A program made the translations under genes and the position numbers. The notes under the pieces are model-generated. The model was not told where the DNA came from and made no database searches. It saw only the letters and a program-made list of their open reading frames with translations. Below are positions 13,001 to 25,780 of a DNA stretch of 64,000 bases, piece by piece; position 1 is the stretch's first letter; each line of letters starts with the position of its first letter. Origin of the DNA: Vanessa cardui. Lineage: Eukaryota > Arthropoda > Insecta > Lepidoptera > Nymphalidae. The DNA is taken from assembly GCF_905220365.1 (NCBI RefSeq), contig NC_061140.1, forward strand, positions 11,162,501 to 11,226,500, given 5' to 3'.

Positions 13001-16000
13001 AAGTTATATTTACATGTTTTAATATAGTTTGAAAAACACTGAAAAGTCTTTCTTTTGTTTTTTAAAAAGAGAATTTTGCTATCGTCATAAGATTATAAGC
13101 GAAAGAGAGTTTTTTCCGGCTAATGTCTCAAACGGCTACACCGATTTTGAAGGTACTTTCGCCGGCAGATACCTAGTGTAATATTGAGTAACTTAGGCTA
13201 TTTTTATTTGAGAATTATGTATAAAATAATAATAAAGTCACGCTGCAATATCCAAACACAAGTACAACACAAGAAGTGTCAAGTACCGCGCGCGTCCCTT
13301 GCCGTCACGATTTAATACCACAAAAGCTGCCTAATACAAAATTAATAAGTTTAAATAAAATCTGCGAATTTAATAATAATTTATTTGTTAAATTAAACGC
13401 TCACGAAGTCGCGGGCACAGGTAGTATTAATGTTGGTACATCATGTTACGCCTGTTTTTTTACTAACGGCTAATAACGTTCTAAGTAAGTTTACACAACA
13501 TAAGTCTATTCCAAGCGTCCCATATAAAATGATTTTCTGGAATGTTCGAATTAATTGAAAGAAAATTGGCAGTCAGAAAATATTCAGTGGAAATATTACA
13601 TTTCAGTGTGTGGAGAATGTGTCCCGGTCGAACTGTCCCGTGTGCCTGGAGGACATCCACACGTCGCGCATCCCGTGCCACATCCCGGATTGCGGCCACC
13701 TGCTACACCGGCCCTGCTTCGAGCAGATGCTCAAGTCGGGCCACTACGCCTGCCCGACGTGCCAGACCAGCATGATTGATATGACCAATGTGAGCACCAC
13801 ATTTCATCATCATCATCATCAAGAGCTGAGATGGCCCAGTGGTTAGAACGCGTGCATCTTAACCGATGATTGCGGGTTCAAACCCAGACAAGCACCACTA
13901 TATATATGTGCTTAATTGTGTTTATAATTCATCTCATGCTCGGCGGTGAAGGAAAACATCTTGAGGAAACCTGCATGCGACAAATTTCATAGAAATTCTG
14001 CCACATGTGTATTCCACCAACCCGCATTGGAACAGCGTGGTGGAATACGTTCCAAACCCTCTCCTTAATGGAAGAGGAGGCCTTATCTCAGCAGTGGGAA
14101 ATTTACAGGCTGTTACTTTACTTTTTTTACTTTACATCATCATCAGCCCGTTTTGGTCCACTGCTGGATATAGGCCTCTCCAAGTGCACGCCACTGTGGT
14201 CTTTCTCCGGCTACTCGCATCCAGCTCCTGCCTGCCGCCTTGCGTATATCGTCACTCCACCGTGCCTGAGGACGTCCTACACTATGTTTGCCGAGACGAG
14301 AGTTTGCACCACATTTACTTAGGAAAAATTTACAGCTCATGCATCATCCTCCTGCCCTTATCCCAATATTATTTGGGTTTGGCGCAGCATGTCTCCTTCC
14401 ATACTTCTCTGACAGACGTCATCTCACAAGTAACATTCTTTCTAACCATGTCGTCTTTCACACAATCCATCCATCGTTTCCTTGGTCGTCCTCTACCTCT
14501 ACAGCTCATGCAGAGAACGTAAAAACAGACCCAGTTATGTCCAATTAAGTCTTCTTAACTGACTTTTATGGTTCATCTCAAAACGCGGTGGAAATTTCAC
14601 AAAAATGTGGATGAACAGAGGCAGACTCTTTACCAGTCTTTATTAAAATGGATTTGAGAGTCTGATCTGCCCTGAGTTACACCCCTTAACTTTAAAATTT
14701 AGTGAATATATATGTGTGTGATCATATATAACGGAGCAGCACGTCCGAGCCCGTTTTTAGAAAACATGACGTCAGCATAGCTGACGGTGGTATGAAATAA
14801 AACTCAGGAAATAATCCTCTCTGATTTATTCCAATATGAGACGGTCCGATCGCTCCGACGGCTCGACCAAGTCTGTCGATACCGGCGGGCGCTTGATCTT
14901 TTATAACAAAAATAGGTGGGTAGATTTATTCACTCAACATAACAGTTGTTTACAAACATTAAAATATTTCAGACTAATTTAACATTTCACAATTCACTAA
15001 AAATGATTAATTTAACAATGAAACAGTTTTAAATTATTAAAATAATCATTTCTGGGCACGTGTATTTCTTAAATTCGTGGTTTCGCGCCGACATATATAA
15101 TATACATGTATAGTACAATATTATATCCCGTGCAACTGCGCAGATATAGCGGTATAGATTAGCTTACGGTTTAAGCGGTATAGCTTACCAAGTACTCCTC
15201 CCTTCCAGCTGTGGAACTACCTGGACTCCGAAGTGGCTGCGACCCCCATGCCGCCCGAGTACGCAGACTACAAGACGACCATTCTATGCAAAGATTGTCA
15301 CAAGGTATTTCTTATTTCTGTGTCGCGTCTTGCCGTAACTGGGAGAAGAACGCAGCTAAGTATAGTCAAGGAGCTTTAACTCGCTGATCAGTGTCCCATA
15401 TAACCGGATATATATAACACGCTGTTCTCATTTTCGTTGTCGTCGACAAAGACGAAAAACAGACTTTCATCTTTACATATCACATCAACACCAATAAATT
15501 TGAACCTCAAGACTTAAACCAGGTCAAATAGATACATCAAGGTCAACGTCAAAAATCTTTATTCAAAATAGAAGTGATTACACTTTCTTATTGATTATTA
15601 AAAAAAATCTGCCACCGCTTCGGAATTTAACACCTCAAACCTGAGAAGAACCGGCGAAAAGCTGGATCAATTTTTTTTTATCTCATGTTACATATACAAT
15701 ATATATTTTTAATAATAATACAAATATATTTTTGTAATTCGAAATAGCCTGGAGGCGATCCTCTCATTCCCAATTTGCATCATTTGACCTGATACTGGAG
15801 ATTAGAGCACTTTGTGATTTTTTGTGCACTCGTACCTCTAAGTGCCGGAAATCAGTTTATAAAACTAGATATAATATTCATCTTTGTTTATTATTATACA
15901 GAGAAAAAGAAATTCAGACAAGACATCATATGGATATGGATTTATGGTCAAACTAATTTCAAGGTCAAGACAGTTCTGACATAACATAAAGCTCTACACT

Positions 16001-16674
16001 TTTGGTTTTAGTTATCGACTGTAAAGTTTCACGTGGTCGGACTCAAGTGTCAGCACTGCGGCGGATACAACACGTGTCAGACGAACGGATTTCACAAGTA
16101 ATTATACATTAATTTCTTAACAAATTACCTAAAATATGAGTCGAGATGGCCCTGTGGTTAGAACGCGTGCATCTTAACCGATGATTGCGGGTTCAAACCC
16201 AGGCAGGCACCGCTGATTCATGTGCTTAATTTGTCTTTGTAATTCATCTCGTGCTCAGCGGTGAAGGAAAACATCGTGAGGAAACCTGCATGTGACAAAT
16301 TTCATAGAAATTCTGCCACATGTGCATTCCATCATTCCAATGCGGGTTGCATTGGAACAGCGTGGTGGAATATGTTCCAAAATTTCTCCTCAAAACGAGA
16401 GGAGGCCTTTAGCCCAGCAGTGGGAATTTACAGGCTGTTGTTGTTGTTGTTGTTACCTAAAATATATTTTGACTGTCTTGTCTTACAAATATTTAACTAA
16501 ATCGTAATGGTGTGTACAAACATTTCCAGAGATAGTGGCAGCTCAGAGCAGTGCGACTCATCGTCGTCTCCGTCGAGTTCCACCAGTCGAAGTTCGACCT
16601 TCGAGCCGAGGGACGAACCAATCAACGACGACCTACCGCAAGCCAATCCGCTCGACGAACCGCCGCAGGCCTGA
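10088..16674 (+). CDS. RCHY1: RCHY1/Pirh2-type CHY and RING-H2 zinc-finger E3 ubiquitin ligase (7 exons)
   Basis: Coding exons: 10088-10198, 10693-10854, 11786-11944, 13607-13789, 15209-15304, 16012-16097, 16530-16674. The first five junctions are phase 0 and the last phase 2; total 942 bp, 313 aa. The CHY zinc-finger module begins at Cys27-Ala-His29-Tyr30 and runs through exons 2-3 with many CxxC pairs. The RING-H2 follows in exon 4 with Cys154, Cys157, Cys173, His175, His178, Cys181, Cys193 and Cys196. Exons 5-6 encode the C-terminal zinc ribbon (LCKDCHK, KCQHCGGYNTC). This CHY, CTCHY, RING, zinc-ribbon order defines RCHY1/Pirh2, a ubiquitin ligase that targets p53 and other substrates in mammals. 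The protein is longer than human RCHY1 (261 aa), mainly because of a Ser-rich, acidic C-terminal tail of about 47 residues in exon 7. An in-frame ATG exists upstream at 10031, but 10088 has the better context (AAAATG) and starts nearer the domain. SINEs fill introns 2, 4 and 6. Confidence 0.95.
11424..11730 (+). mobile_element. tRNA-derived SINE, family A
   Basis: The head contains A-box-like tggcccagtggtt and B-box-like gggttcaaa; the body includes gaaggaaaacttggtgagga and ends near cagcagttggaaatgtacaa. It lies in RCHY1 intron 2. Confidence 0.85.
13821..14122 (+). mobile_element. tRNA-derived SINE, family A
   Basis: Full-length copy directly downstream of the RING exon donor: tRNA-like head with intact A and B box motifs, family body, end at ggaaatttacaggctgtt. 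It lies in RCHY1 intron 4. Confidence 0.88.
14141..14335 (-). mobile_element. LINE ORF2 C-terminal fragment (RTE-like)
   Basis: The minus strand encodes LGKHSVGRPQARWSDDIRKA and GERPQWRALGEAYIQQW then a stop, followed by a short (GAT)n tail on that strand. A close relative is at 43674-43946. Confidence 0.8.
14340..14530 (-). mobile_element. second LINE ORF2 C-terminal remnant
   Basis: The minus strand reads RGRGRPRKRWMDCVKDDM, then a segment with EVWKETCCAKPK. This is the typical end of another LINE group, with the reading frame lost afterwards. Confidence 0.7.
15545..15760 (-). mobile_element. LINE 3' UTR remnant
   Basis: Contains aaaatctttattcaaaatag and ctgagaagaaccggcgaaaa, which match the 3' ends of LINE fragments at 39340-39487 and 50105-50280 in this window. 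RCHY1 intron 5. Confidence 0.6.
16138..16456 (+). mobile_element. tRNA-derived SINE, family A, with (TTG)n tail
   Basis: Complete copy from gtcgagatggcc to caggctgttgttgttgttg in RCHY1 intron 6; it shows the trinucleotide 3' tail of the family. Confidence 0.9.
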
Positions 16675-17150
16675 CCAGAACCGGACGAAACCGGAGCGAG
16701 CCGGACCGATACCGGAACGAACCGGCACGTCTGACGTCATGCGGACTAGTTTTGTACTTTAATTGGACGTCTTTTTTATGTGTAGCTGTTATGTATTAAC
16801 TATTTCTAAATGTTTTGGATTTTTTAATTTATTTATCTCTGAATAATTTTAATATATAGCAACACAAGAAAACGATAGGAGCATGTAAATAACCTCAATT
16901 CAATTATAATTCAAAAAGTTTATAGTTAATAACTATATAATAATAACTCATGACTAATGCCGGCTGCATTAGTTGGGCATTTTTGCGCATGTCTTTCCCT
17001 TTCAGTCAAATGACACGTAATAGACCAATAGGCGACAAGCGTCGACTGACGGACCAATCGCGATTGTCCAAAGAGATCTAAAAATGTTCTACTGCGCAGA
17101 TTTTGCATTCGCTAGAAGTACTCCGACGAGAATTTCTAAGCTGTTTACTG

Positions 17151-17205
17151 CATGTGCCACGGATTAAATCAATTTATTGGAAATTGATTTAATCCGTGGC
17201 ACATG
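17151..17205. repeat. perfect 25-bp inverted repeat with 5-nt loop
   Basis: Arms 17151-17175 and 17181-17205 are exact reverse complements (catgtgccacggattaaatc begins the left arm), separated by attgg. Confidence 0.95.
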
Positions 17206-20156
17206 AAAAAAACGCAGAGTAAGGAATGGAACTGATAATGATATCCAGTAAACTCAAAAACATATAAAACACAATCGACTAGAGAGATTTAGAAATGCCG
17301 CCTCTGTTTTACGGGACTCAATGATATTATACAACATCGAATATATCATGCAAGTGTTAATTAAGTAACAAAATATGCCAATCTTATTTTGGGTATGTGT
17401 ATTACATATTTGTTTTATATATTGAAATATATACATTAGATTGGGCACGATAGAGAAAATCATTTCGAAAATATCTCGCTACGGCATATTAGACTAGCGA
17501 ACCTATAATACAGCATTACACCTAACGGTATACAAACATATATTTGGAATATGAATGCTATAAAATGTTCTCGTATTGTATAATTTTCATTATCGATCTA
17601 TATGAAAATTTTAAATAATATTACAATATTATCCGTAAGTCTAGATCCACAATATACACCTTTCTGTGTGAAAAAGGGGCCAAGCGGGCAAGAAAGCTCA
17701 TCTGATGGAAAGTGACAACCCTGACAGTCTTGCAATGCTGGAGGGTTTGTAGGTAAATTACAAGTCTTTAAAGACATTCTAGGTTTTATATTCGGTTTGT
17801 CTAAAGGCGAAAGGTTTCCCATAGTGATTGTGTGAGATAGAAAATATCTTAAAGAGAAAATGAGGAGGAGTTAATGAGACGTTAGATATGCCAGTCCAAG
17901 AGATTTTGATCTACATCAGTTCCCACAAGACAATGACAAGTATGATTTAAGCGATAATCTGTCTTTGACTATAATCATGCAAACAGTTTTTGGTCACAGA
18001 TTGGTCATGGAACAGAATGATTCTCGAAATTTCGATGCTAGGTATTCCGATATGGCAGCCAGAGAAGTATTCTCTATTATATTCTCTATTATTTGATTTA
18101 GTCGACGCACAAACGTGTCGCTTTGGAGTTGAATAAGACCAAGTTTAGCTGGCCTCAGTCCGTAACTAATACTTGAATGTTTAGTACTCTTGTATTGCAG
18201 GCCCCAAGCAGTAAATAAATTAAGTTATTATCTGTGGTATGTTAGCAAAAGAAATAATTTTTAAAATAAAAAAATGTTAAAAAAAAACATTTCCTCACAA
18301 TTACCCAATATGGCGTTGCTTTTATTTCAAATGGTAATGCAACAGATTATATTAAATATTTTCATAGCAATTTCTATTTCCTAAAATAAATTTTGATTTG
18401 ATTGTTCTTAAGCAAAATATCCCGCTTAAGTAAGATATTTATATCGACTTCTAACTCGGGCACATAGATGTGTTCATTATTATAAAAATAAATACAAACG
18501 TTACTCAAAAAATGTCAAACAACAGATAACCTATACTACTTATATTAGTAGTGTTTATTTAGTAAGAAAAAGTATATCAATATAATTTATAAAAAAAATT
18601 ACGTCCAAATAAAAACATTGAGACGCTCAATTTTTTAACTTTATTAAATATCATAATTATTATTTATGATAAATATTCTAAAAAATCCGTCAACTTAAGT
18701 AATAATATAATGTTTAAGGTAATACTTTGTGATATCATTAATATAGATTGGGCTTGTAACGATAATGTTGTTATTCTAGGTACGAGCTCGCTGAGCCTAA
18801 TTCTGTAGATCATGAGGTCTAATAGCAACCGCAAAAGTAATTGCGTATGTCTGTCAAATAATTTTCAGCTATAAGTCCAGATTTGCGAGTGTTACTTACC
18901 CTTTGTTGCACATAAAACCTTTGTTCCTGCGGTCTCCCAGACTATGACAAGGGAAAATAGTGTACGTGTACACTATATTCCAATGGCTAAGAGCAGTAAA
19001 GATAAACAAGAATTAAGCGTCACCAATGGTTCCATTATTACTTGTAATCATTCAAAATATCAGTTTAAAAAATCTGATAACAATGTTGCCAAAAAAATTA
19101 CAAATCCATAATTATTTAAATTTAGTCGAGATTCGATATCAATCAATTCAAGGTCAAAGTTGTATAAATCGTAAGGTCTCCTGCCATTGAAATTGACTAT
19201 AAGTGGTTGATTATACATAAATTATTCTTTACAAGCCTAATTTGTATATTAAACAGTAATCGCTAATATTAAATAAATATCAACAATAATATTTAATATA
19301 ATTAACAATTTGTTTAGGCTTGTATAAATATAAGAGGCTTTGTAGTAGATTTTGTGTATAACACCTAATTTAAGATAAAAAGTATTAACTTGCTATATGT
19401 GTTAACAAATATGGACCTTATGGATGTTTCAATAACGAACATTTTAATACAATATTATACATAATATAACTACATAGTCATTGTGTACATTTAATATGTA
19501 ATACATTTTTAATAAGGAAAATTGATAAGTAAACACTTCATCAATAAAAAAACTCCTTTCAGCACTATTTGAAAATGTATGTATGTATATGCATAATACA
19601 TTTTCATATGGTGTTGCAAGTAACTAAAGTTAATTACAATACTTTTCAACTGAAATTATTAATGTCCTTTATATTATTTTGTTGTAATTTCTACCTAAAA
19701 TATATAGTAAAAAAGTCTCTTGATACACTGCAGGGTTGAATTTTATTTTTAAGGAGAAGATTCTTAGTGTATTTCATCATTCAGATTGGTGGGTACACTT
19801 GAAGGTGCTCTTAGAACTGTCTACTTTGGTAATACTTTTAAATATATTCAGTATGTTTTCATATTATATATGTCTTACTGCCACAACAACCGCCATTACT
19901 ATGATATATCACACTATAATAGTTTATTCTATGTTATTATCTCAAGTGTTCTATACTAATAAGTATTCTGTGTGCATTACAAAGGTTTTTTTTAGTACAT
20001 CTATCTTTAACAGTGACTATTTGTCAATGATCCACACAATGACCAGACTCTTGTGTTGTTTTATGTTTGGAAATTATTCCATCATGTTATTCCTGTGCGG
20101 ATTGGTGGTGAATGACATTTGAAATTATATTTTCACTTCAAAATATGTAGTATATA

Positions 20157-20302
20157 TTAGGTCATATTATATTACAAGTTATTACGTTTGTGTAAAGATC
20201 ATATTCACGTAAGAAATAAATATTGAGGATAGCTTATTTAATTTGGGTTTGATCTGTTTTACGAATTTTGTCGATGCTACATTTAAATTGTGTCGTACTA
20301 TA
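20157..20302 (-). mobile_element. half copy of a TIR-bearing MITE
   Basis: Shares ttacaagttattacgtttgt, a(g/t)aagatcatattcacgta and the terminal sequence gttgtgtcgtactata (here attgtgtcgtactata) with the full copies at 57305-57647 and 59259-59575. One terminus is missing. Confidence 0.75.
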
Positions 20303-23300
20303 CCTAAATAAGGTTATATAATATCAGCGGCATTTTGAAAATTATAAAAATCTACTTATATTTTTGAAAGACCAATTTTGTGATTAAAATATAAAGCATA
20401 TCCTAATTTAAAAAAATATTAATGGCAAAAAAACTTGATAACGCGAATCCGTAATGGGTACCATATTCAAGATCTACTAATGAGACTGTGTCAATTCAAC
20501 GTTGTTTCTTAGCTTTACTCTTTAAATAGTCTTTCGTTCGATATGATTCTCCTTTTCGTATATATATTTCCATATTCCTTTGATAACTGCATGAGCAAAA
20601 ATATGTTATTTTCTTTCTAGTGTAATATATATAATTTTAGGTTTTTCTTTTTGTAAAATCACACATTGTTCTGAAGTTAGGTAATTTTCTAAAGTACAGT
20701 ATTTTATGTCCTTAGTGCGTATATGTTGTTATAGATGTGTAAAAATAATTAATATTAATTTAAATTAAGGATGAACTGTGAGCTTCAAGTTACATAATTT
20801 TATTTTATTTTTGTTGATTTTAGGGACATGTATATCCCATCTTTGTTTTAATTTCGTATACTAAATAAAAGCAAGTACATAGAATGGAATTTTATTTTTT
20901 ACAAACCTAGAGGAACCCTCTAGCCCTATTCTTATGATGGAAGGCATATTAGTGAATGTAGAAAATCAGGGATATTACTCAATATAATATAATAAGTGGA
21001 TTAGTCACCAGTCATCTATAGATATGGACACTGTGAGTTATAACCAGTCTAAACCCACAATAATAAATGCATATCCTTTGGGAGTGTTTATACTGCATAG
21101 TGATTCATCGACTGGTTTAATTTATAGACTATAAAGAGCGTTAGTGTCGGTGGTTGGTATAATTCATTAGTGGTTTACGAAAACGAGTGGAACTTTTTTT
21201 GTTGACTGTACTGACTCTGTTATGTTGACCGGTTGAAGAGAATTACTTGCCTTCAACTCTGAAGATGATCTTGATAGTGTCTCTGAATGGACTTATGACA
21301 TTTTAAGAACTCTTAAATCAACATTATACTATAAAATTTCAGGGATCTGTATTAGTAATATGACATTATTTATACTTATAGTCATTCCCATAATATAATA
21401 GAGGTAAATATACAAGGTAATAAAATAAAATAAATTATCTTGCAACAATTATGTTTATTTTCAATGAATGCAAAAAAAATACAATAAATAAAATATAACT
21501 TAACATCTCTTCCCAAATATTAGGAATGGTTTGGGAATGTTTAAGCTTAAACTACAAAGTTGGAAAAATAGGAAATATTATATCTACTAAATTTTATTTT
21601 GAAAATTACTTGATAATTATACACAAATATATTTTCACTATATATACTTCTAATATTAGATTAAGTAATAATAGCGCTTGATATTCAAATTAACAAGCTA
21701 GGTTTAAGTATGACTATAATCTAGTTTAACGTAGATTGTGTTTAGGCTCAGTTCACGTAGATTTAATAAGACGGTCAGGCTTTCGTTCTTTAAAGGTTCC
21801 GAAATTTATCTAATTACTGATAATTTTATTTTTAATTATGTATTTTGATATCTCTATGTTAATGAAAATATATATTATGTTATAATGTATTTTATGAGTT
21901 TAAAAACAGATATTATTTGACCAGTTACAGTTTCAAATGTAATAACTTCTCTATTCAATTCAATTTCATTTACACAAATGTATGATGTATAAAAAATCTA
22001 AATGGATTTATATTAATTTTAAAAGCCCTAACCGTCTTTGTTAATATATAGAAAGTGGCAAGCCAGTGAACAATTTTTTTTTAAAAAACGATGTACAGTC
22101 GTTTATAAAAACATTTATACAAATACAAGTGTGAAAAAATGTGAATATTTTTTGAAGCCGATTGTATAAACAACAACTGAGCAAAGATTACAAAGTTGAG
22201 CTCAATTATTATCAATTGTTTATCCATACATTTTAATATTTCATACCTATAGAGCGAAAAATCATTAAATTAAAAAAGAAAACTTAAAGACGTTTTTAAT
22301 TAAATTAATTTTTGAAGCAATCATCCAAGCTCAATAATCATAATGTTCCTTTTTTAAATTTAGGATTACTAAAATGATTAGTTCAAGTTAATTAATAATC
22401 TGCATCGAGTAAATCATTGGAATGCAATTTTGATGTAGTTGGATTGTTTGTATTAATTTTACCTAAAAATACTGAATTCATAGTCAAAACATAATTGAAT
22501 AAATGAAACCAATTTCATACAAGTTTAAGGGCTTAAACTTTTGACATGATAACTAAGAACCATATCAACTTCGCAATAAGATTGAAAATTGAAGAAATGT
22601 TGGCGAGTTTTATGACATTTGTGTTGTGAATTTAAATGGTCTTTCCTCGGTTGTGACTTGTCGCTCTATAGGGACGATATATTCACATAAATTTTATTAC
22701 TTACTCATTATATATAATAACTTATTAATAAATATATGTTTTACATATATATCATCCTTATATATTATATAAAGCGTTATAGCTCTTCTACGAGATCACT
22801 AACAAATCTATATTACAAATATAATTTATACAAAAGCATATAGCTCTACAGGTTGCCTTATAGATAGGTATGTTTTCATTTCAAATTCACCTAAATACTA
22901 CTTATTATAATACATATATGTAACTTTGCCGAACGATTAAAATTTTTTAAAAATGGATACACTTTTCTAATATATCGCGTTTTTATTAATAAAAAAAAAT
23001 ATTAATATATTATTTTTATTACTTTAGCCAGTGTCTTTTACATTATTAATAAGACTAGGTAATGGCTGATATTCCATTGCCTCATTATTATTATTACAAA
23101 AAGCTATTCAATAACACACGCCCCTTTTTGTACTAAGCCTTCGCACAAGGACATCACTATCTAAAACTTCAAATCAATCGAATAGATTTCGATGTATCGA
23201 TTCAATAAAGATAATATCGAACATATCAAAATGATTTAAATCTCTTTACTTGATTCTCGAATAAAATAACTCTATATATAAAGTAAAAAAGTCAATTAAT

Positions 23301-24539
23301 TAATGTAATATTTATTTAAAAAAATGCATATGACGTATCTACGAAAAGGCATTACCTTTTTTTTCAATATAAGGTCTATAAGGTGACTAAAGTTAGATAA
23401 GAAATTTGAATTCAACAATTATTTTTTTTTTAAAAGTGCCAAAGAGTTTTGTAAAATTCCTAAATTAATTTTTTAATTGCGAAAAAGTTTTTATTGATTC
23501 AGTTTACTGTCACGGGAAATCCTAACGGGGATGTACCGACATAGACAATATGTTTGCTATATTTAAATGGCGTGTATCATTTAACAATAAGTGACGTGCC
23601 TGTCAATTGTTATTCAATTATATTAATTAGAATTTGATAAGACAGTGCTATCTTTAACATGTCTCTTTAATCTTTTTATTATTAGATAAAAATCAGTTTT
23701 AAAAATAAATCAAAAGAAATTTTCATTACAAGTTAATAATCGTGTAAAGTATTTTGATAATCAAACATTCTAGTTATTGTTATTTATTGGAATAAGCGGA
23801 ATTATTGGAAATACTGTATCGGTATAAAAATACTTAGTTATAGGTAGTAAGTACTGTTCAATTTAAGGCGAGTTCCCACTGCGACGTGAAGACTGTCGTC
23901 CTGATAGAAATGTCTTATGAAAGCACGAGACGATTTATAAATTTGCCGCTAGTAGGCTCTTCAATTTTTGCCGCCCCTACTGATTTTTGAAATTCAATAC
24001 TTCAGTTTAGCTCCCAATAATATTAATTATATCTATTCTGAAATTGCAACACTATGAATCTATCATATGATCATCAAATATATCATAATCAAATGATCTG
24101 TGTTCTATCGTCCACATTACATCGGTTACTAGATAATTTTTGCTACCCGCTATGTAGTGACGAGTATACGGATTACGGACGTAATCCGTATAATCCGTAT
24201 CCGTGTATATAACATATAACTATAATTATTTCTGTAAGAAAAAAAAAATTGGGCCAAACTTGCCGCCCCTCTAAATCGACTACTCAGCCTATTGGCAAAT
24301 CCGCCACTGTTTACTAGCGACCGAACATCGTCAAAATCCGTTGCGTAATTATAACGATCTAGGCATACATAGGCACAGATGGCGGGAAGCGACTTTGTTT
24401 TATACTATGTAATGATTTAACGACAGCAGGAACAATTGTATGATATTATTAAAGTTTAGAGAAAACCTCACGAAAATCGAGACAGCATATAACAGTCACG
24501 ATAAATTGAACGTTGTTGCGTAAACAAAACTTAACGCCA

Positions 24540-24612
24540 TATTAACCATTTCTTACATTGCCAATGCGCCATAAATATTGGGAACTAAAATGTTATACCT
24601 TGTGCCAATACC
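24540..24612 (-). mobile_element. family B SINE-like fragment
   Basis: Matches the internal segment of family B (attaaccatttctta, ccaatgcgcc, ttgggaactaaaatgttat) for about 75 bp only. Confidence 0.6.
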
Positions 24613-25780
24613 GCAGGTCGATAAAAGCAATGAGATCGAAAAAAAAAAACAAATCAAGTAACAGATAACTCAATACAGAGAATAGGAACAGATAGACGAC
24701 AGTCTTCCCCAGAAGTTTTTCTTCGTGAAAGACTACACGACGCATGTGGGAACGCAGCTTAAGACGTAATTTATTAGGCAGAATGACTACTCTCAGACCA
24801 ATCTACATTTGGGTACACAAAAAAAATAAATGAGTTGTACCTTTAGTATGAAAGATAATAGCTATAATATGGTGCTTAATTAAACTTTGATGGCTACTGT
24901 AATTATTAAAATACTGTTTTAATAATTCATTTAAGTGACAAGTTAAGTTACAAAAATAGTTTTGATTTTTTTATTATTTTTTTACAGATATATTGTCTGT
25001 GCTTTTGATTATTACTGTTATTTAGAGTTTGTTAGATTAAATTGTTTGCTTGTTTTATCTCAAAAAAAAAATGATGATAATAACCGATAGATAGAAAATA
25101 GACTTAAATAATTTAAGGAACACATTGCTTTCAATAATGTTTTGGTATTTGAAAGTTTTGCAAATTACTAGAATAATTTATAACATATGAAATAAGTATT
25201 TTTAATATATTATTCATAATCTCAAGTTATATTTGACTGATTGATGACGTGATGTCTTTGGTCAAAATAACAATTAATTTAATCATAATAGAATTTAAAA
25301 TTATTTATATTATTAATATTTGTATTTGATGTATCAAATTTTGCTGACCTATTCAAAATGTCGCTTGAGCTATTTTAAACCTGAGCACCTTGACATTAAG
25401 ATAGTATATTACTGGATTTAATTAACACATATATTTATCATAATTGATTTCAACAAAACAATTGGAGTATGACATCAACAAATACTTTCATTAAATTGAA
25501 ATCAATTAATTAAATATATTATGTAGGTTAGCCAATAGAGTTATCATGTTCTACTATTGTTAATTGTTAAAGTTTGTTAAATAAATAAATTGCTTTCAAT
25601 TGTATAATTATTATCGTATATAATAATTACATACCAATTGAAATTACGCGAGCTGATATTGAGCTAAGACGTGAATATTTTTGGCAGTAACATTATCCTT
25701 ACGACAGTGGTTCTCCAACTTTATGAAGCTGAGGAACATTATGGTGTTTCAACTAAATACTAAGTTTGAGAACCACTGGT

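Larger units (their letters stand above)
16675..25780. other. 9.1-kb AT-rich gene-poor interval
   Basis: No splice-consistent exon or recognisable protein is seen between the RCHY1 stop and the last CPTP exon. It holds a perfect hairpin (17151-17205), a CpG-containing island at about 16940-17130, half of a TIR-MITE (20157-20302), a family B SINE fragment (24540-24612) and a poorly preserved pair of inverted sequences near 23870 and 24770. A 128-codon AT-rich hydrophobic ORF at 19736-20122 has no recognisable features. The RCHY1 3' UTR and CPTP 3' UTR must occupy the edges. Confidence 0.65.

Noticed and set aside
14007..14522. 171-codon plus-strand ORF
   Set aside because: It runs through a SINE and the antisense of two LINE C-terminal fragments; no protein family features.
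14735..15170. GC/CpG-rich block suggestive of a solo LTR in RCHY1 intron 4
   Set aside because: No second copy, no convincing terminal TG...CA and no flanking duplication could be shown.
16138..16215. tRNA-like sequence with A and B box motifs
   Set aside because: It repeats many times with the same downstream body and (TTG)n tail, and lacks a proper acceptor stem, so it is a SINE head and not a tRNA gene. The same applies to the other family A and C heads.
19736..20122. 128-codon hydrophobic ORF in the gene-poor interval
   Set aside because: AT-driven composition (Ile, Phe, Tyr, Leu), no conserved motif, no splice context and no codon-use shift. It could not be supported as a gene, though transcript evidence would change this.
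23869..24775. Possible long inverted pair around a 0.9-kb DNA transposon
   Set aside because: The sequences gttcccactgcgacgtg and its inverted counterpart match too poorly, and no target duplication was found.
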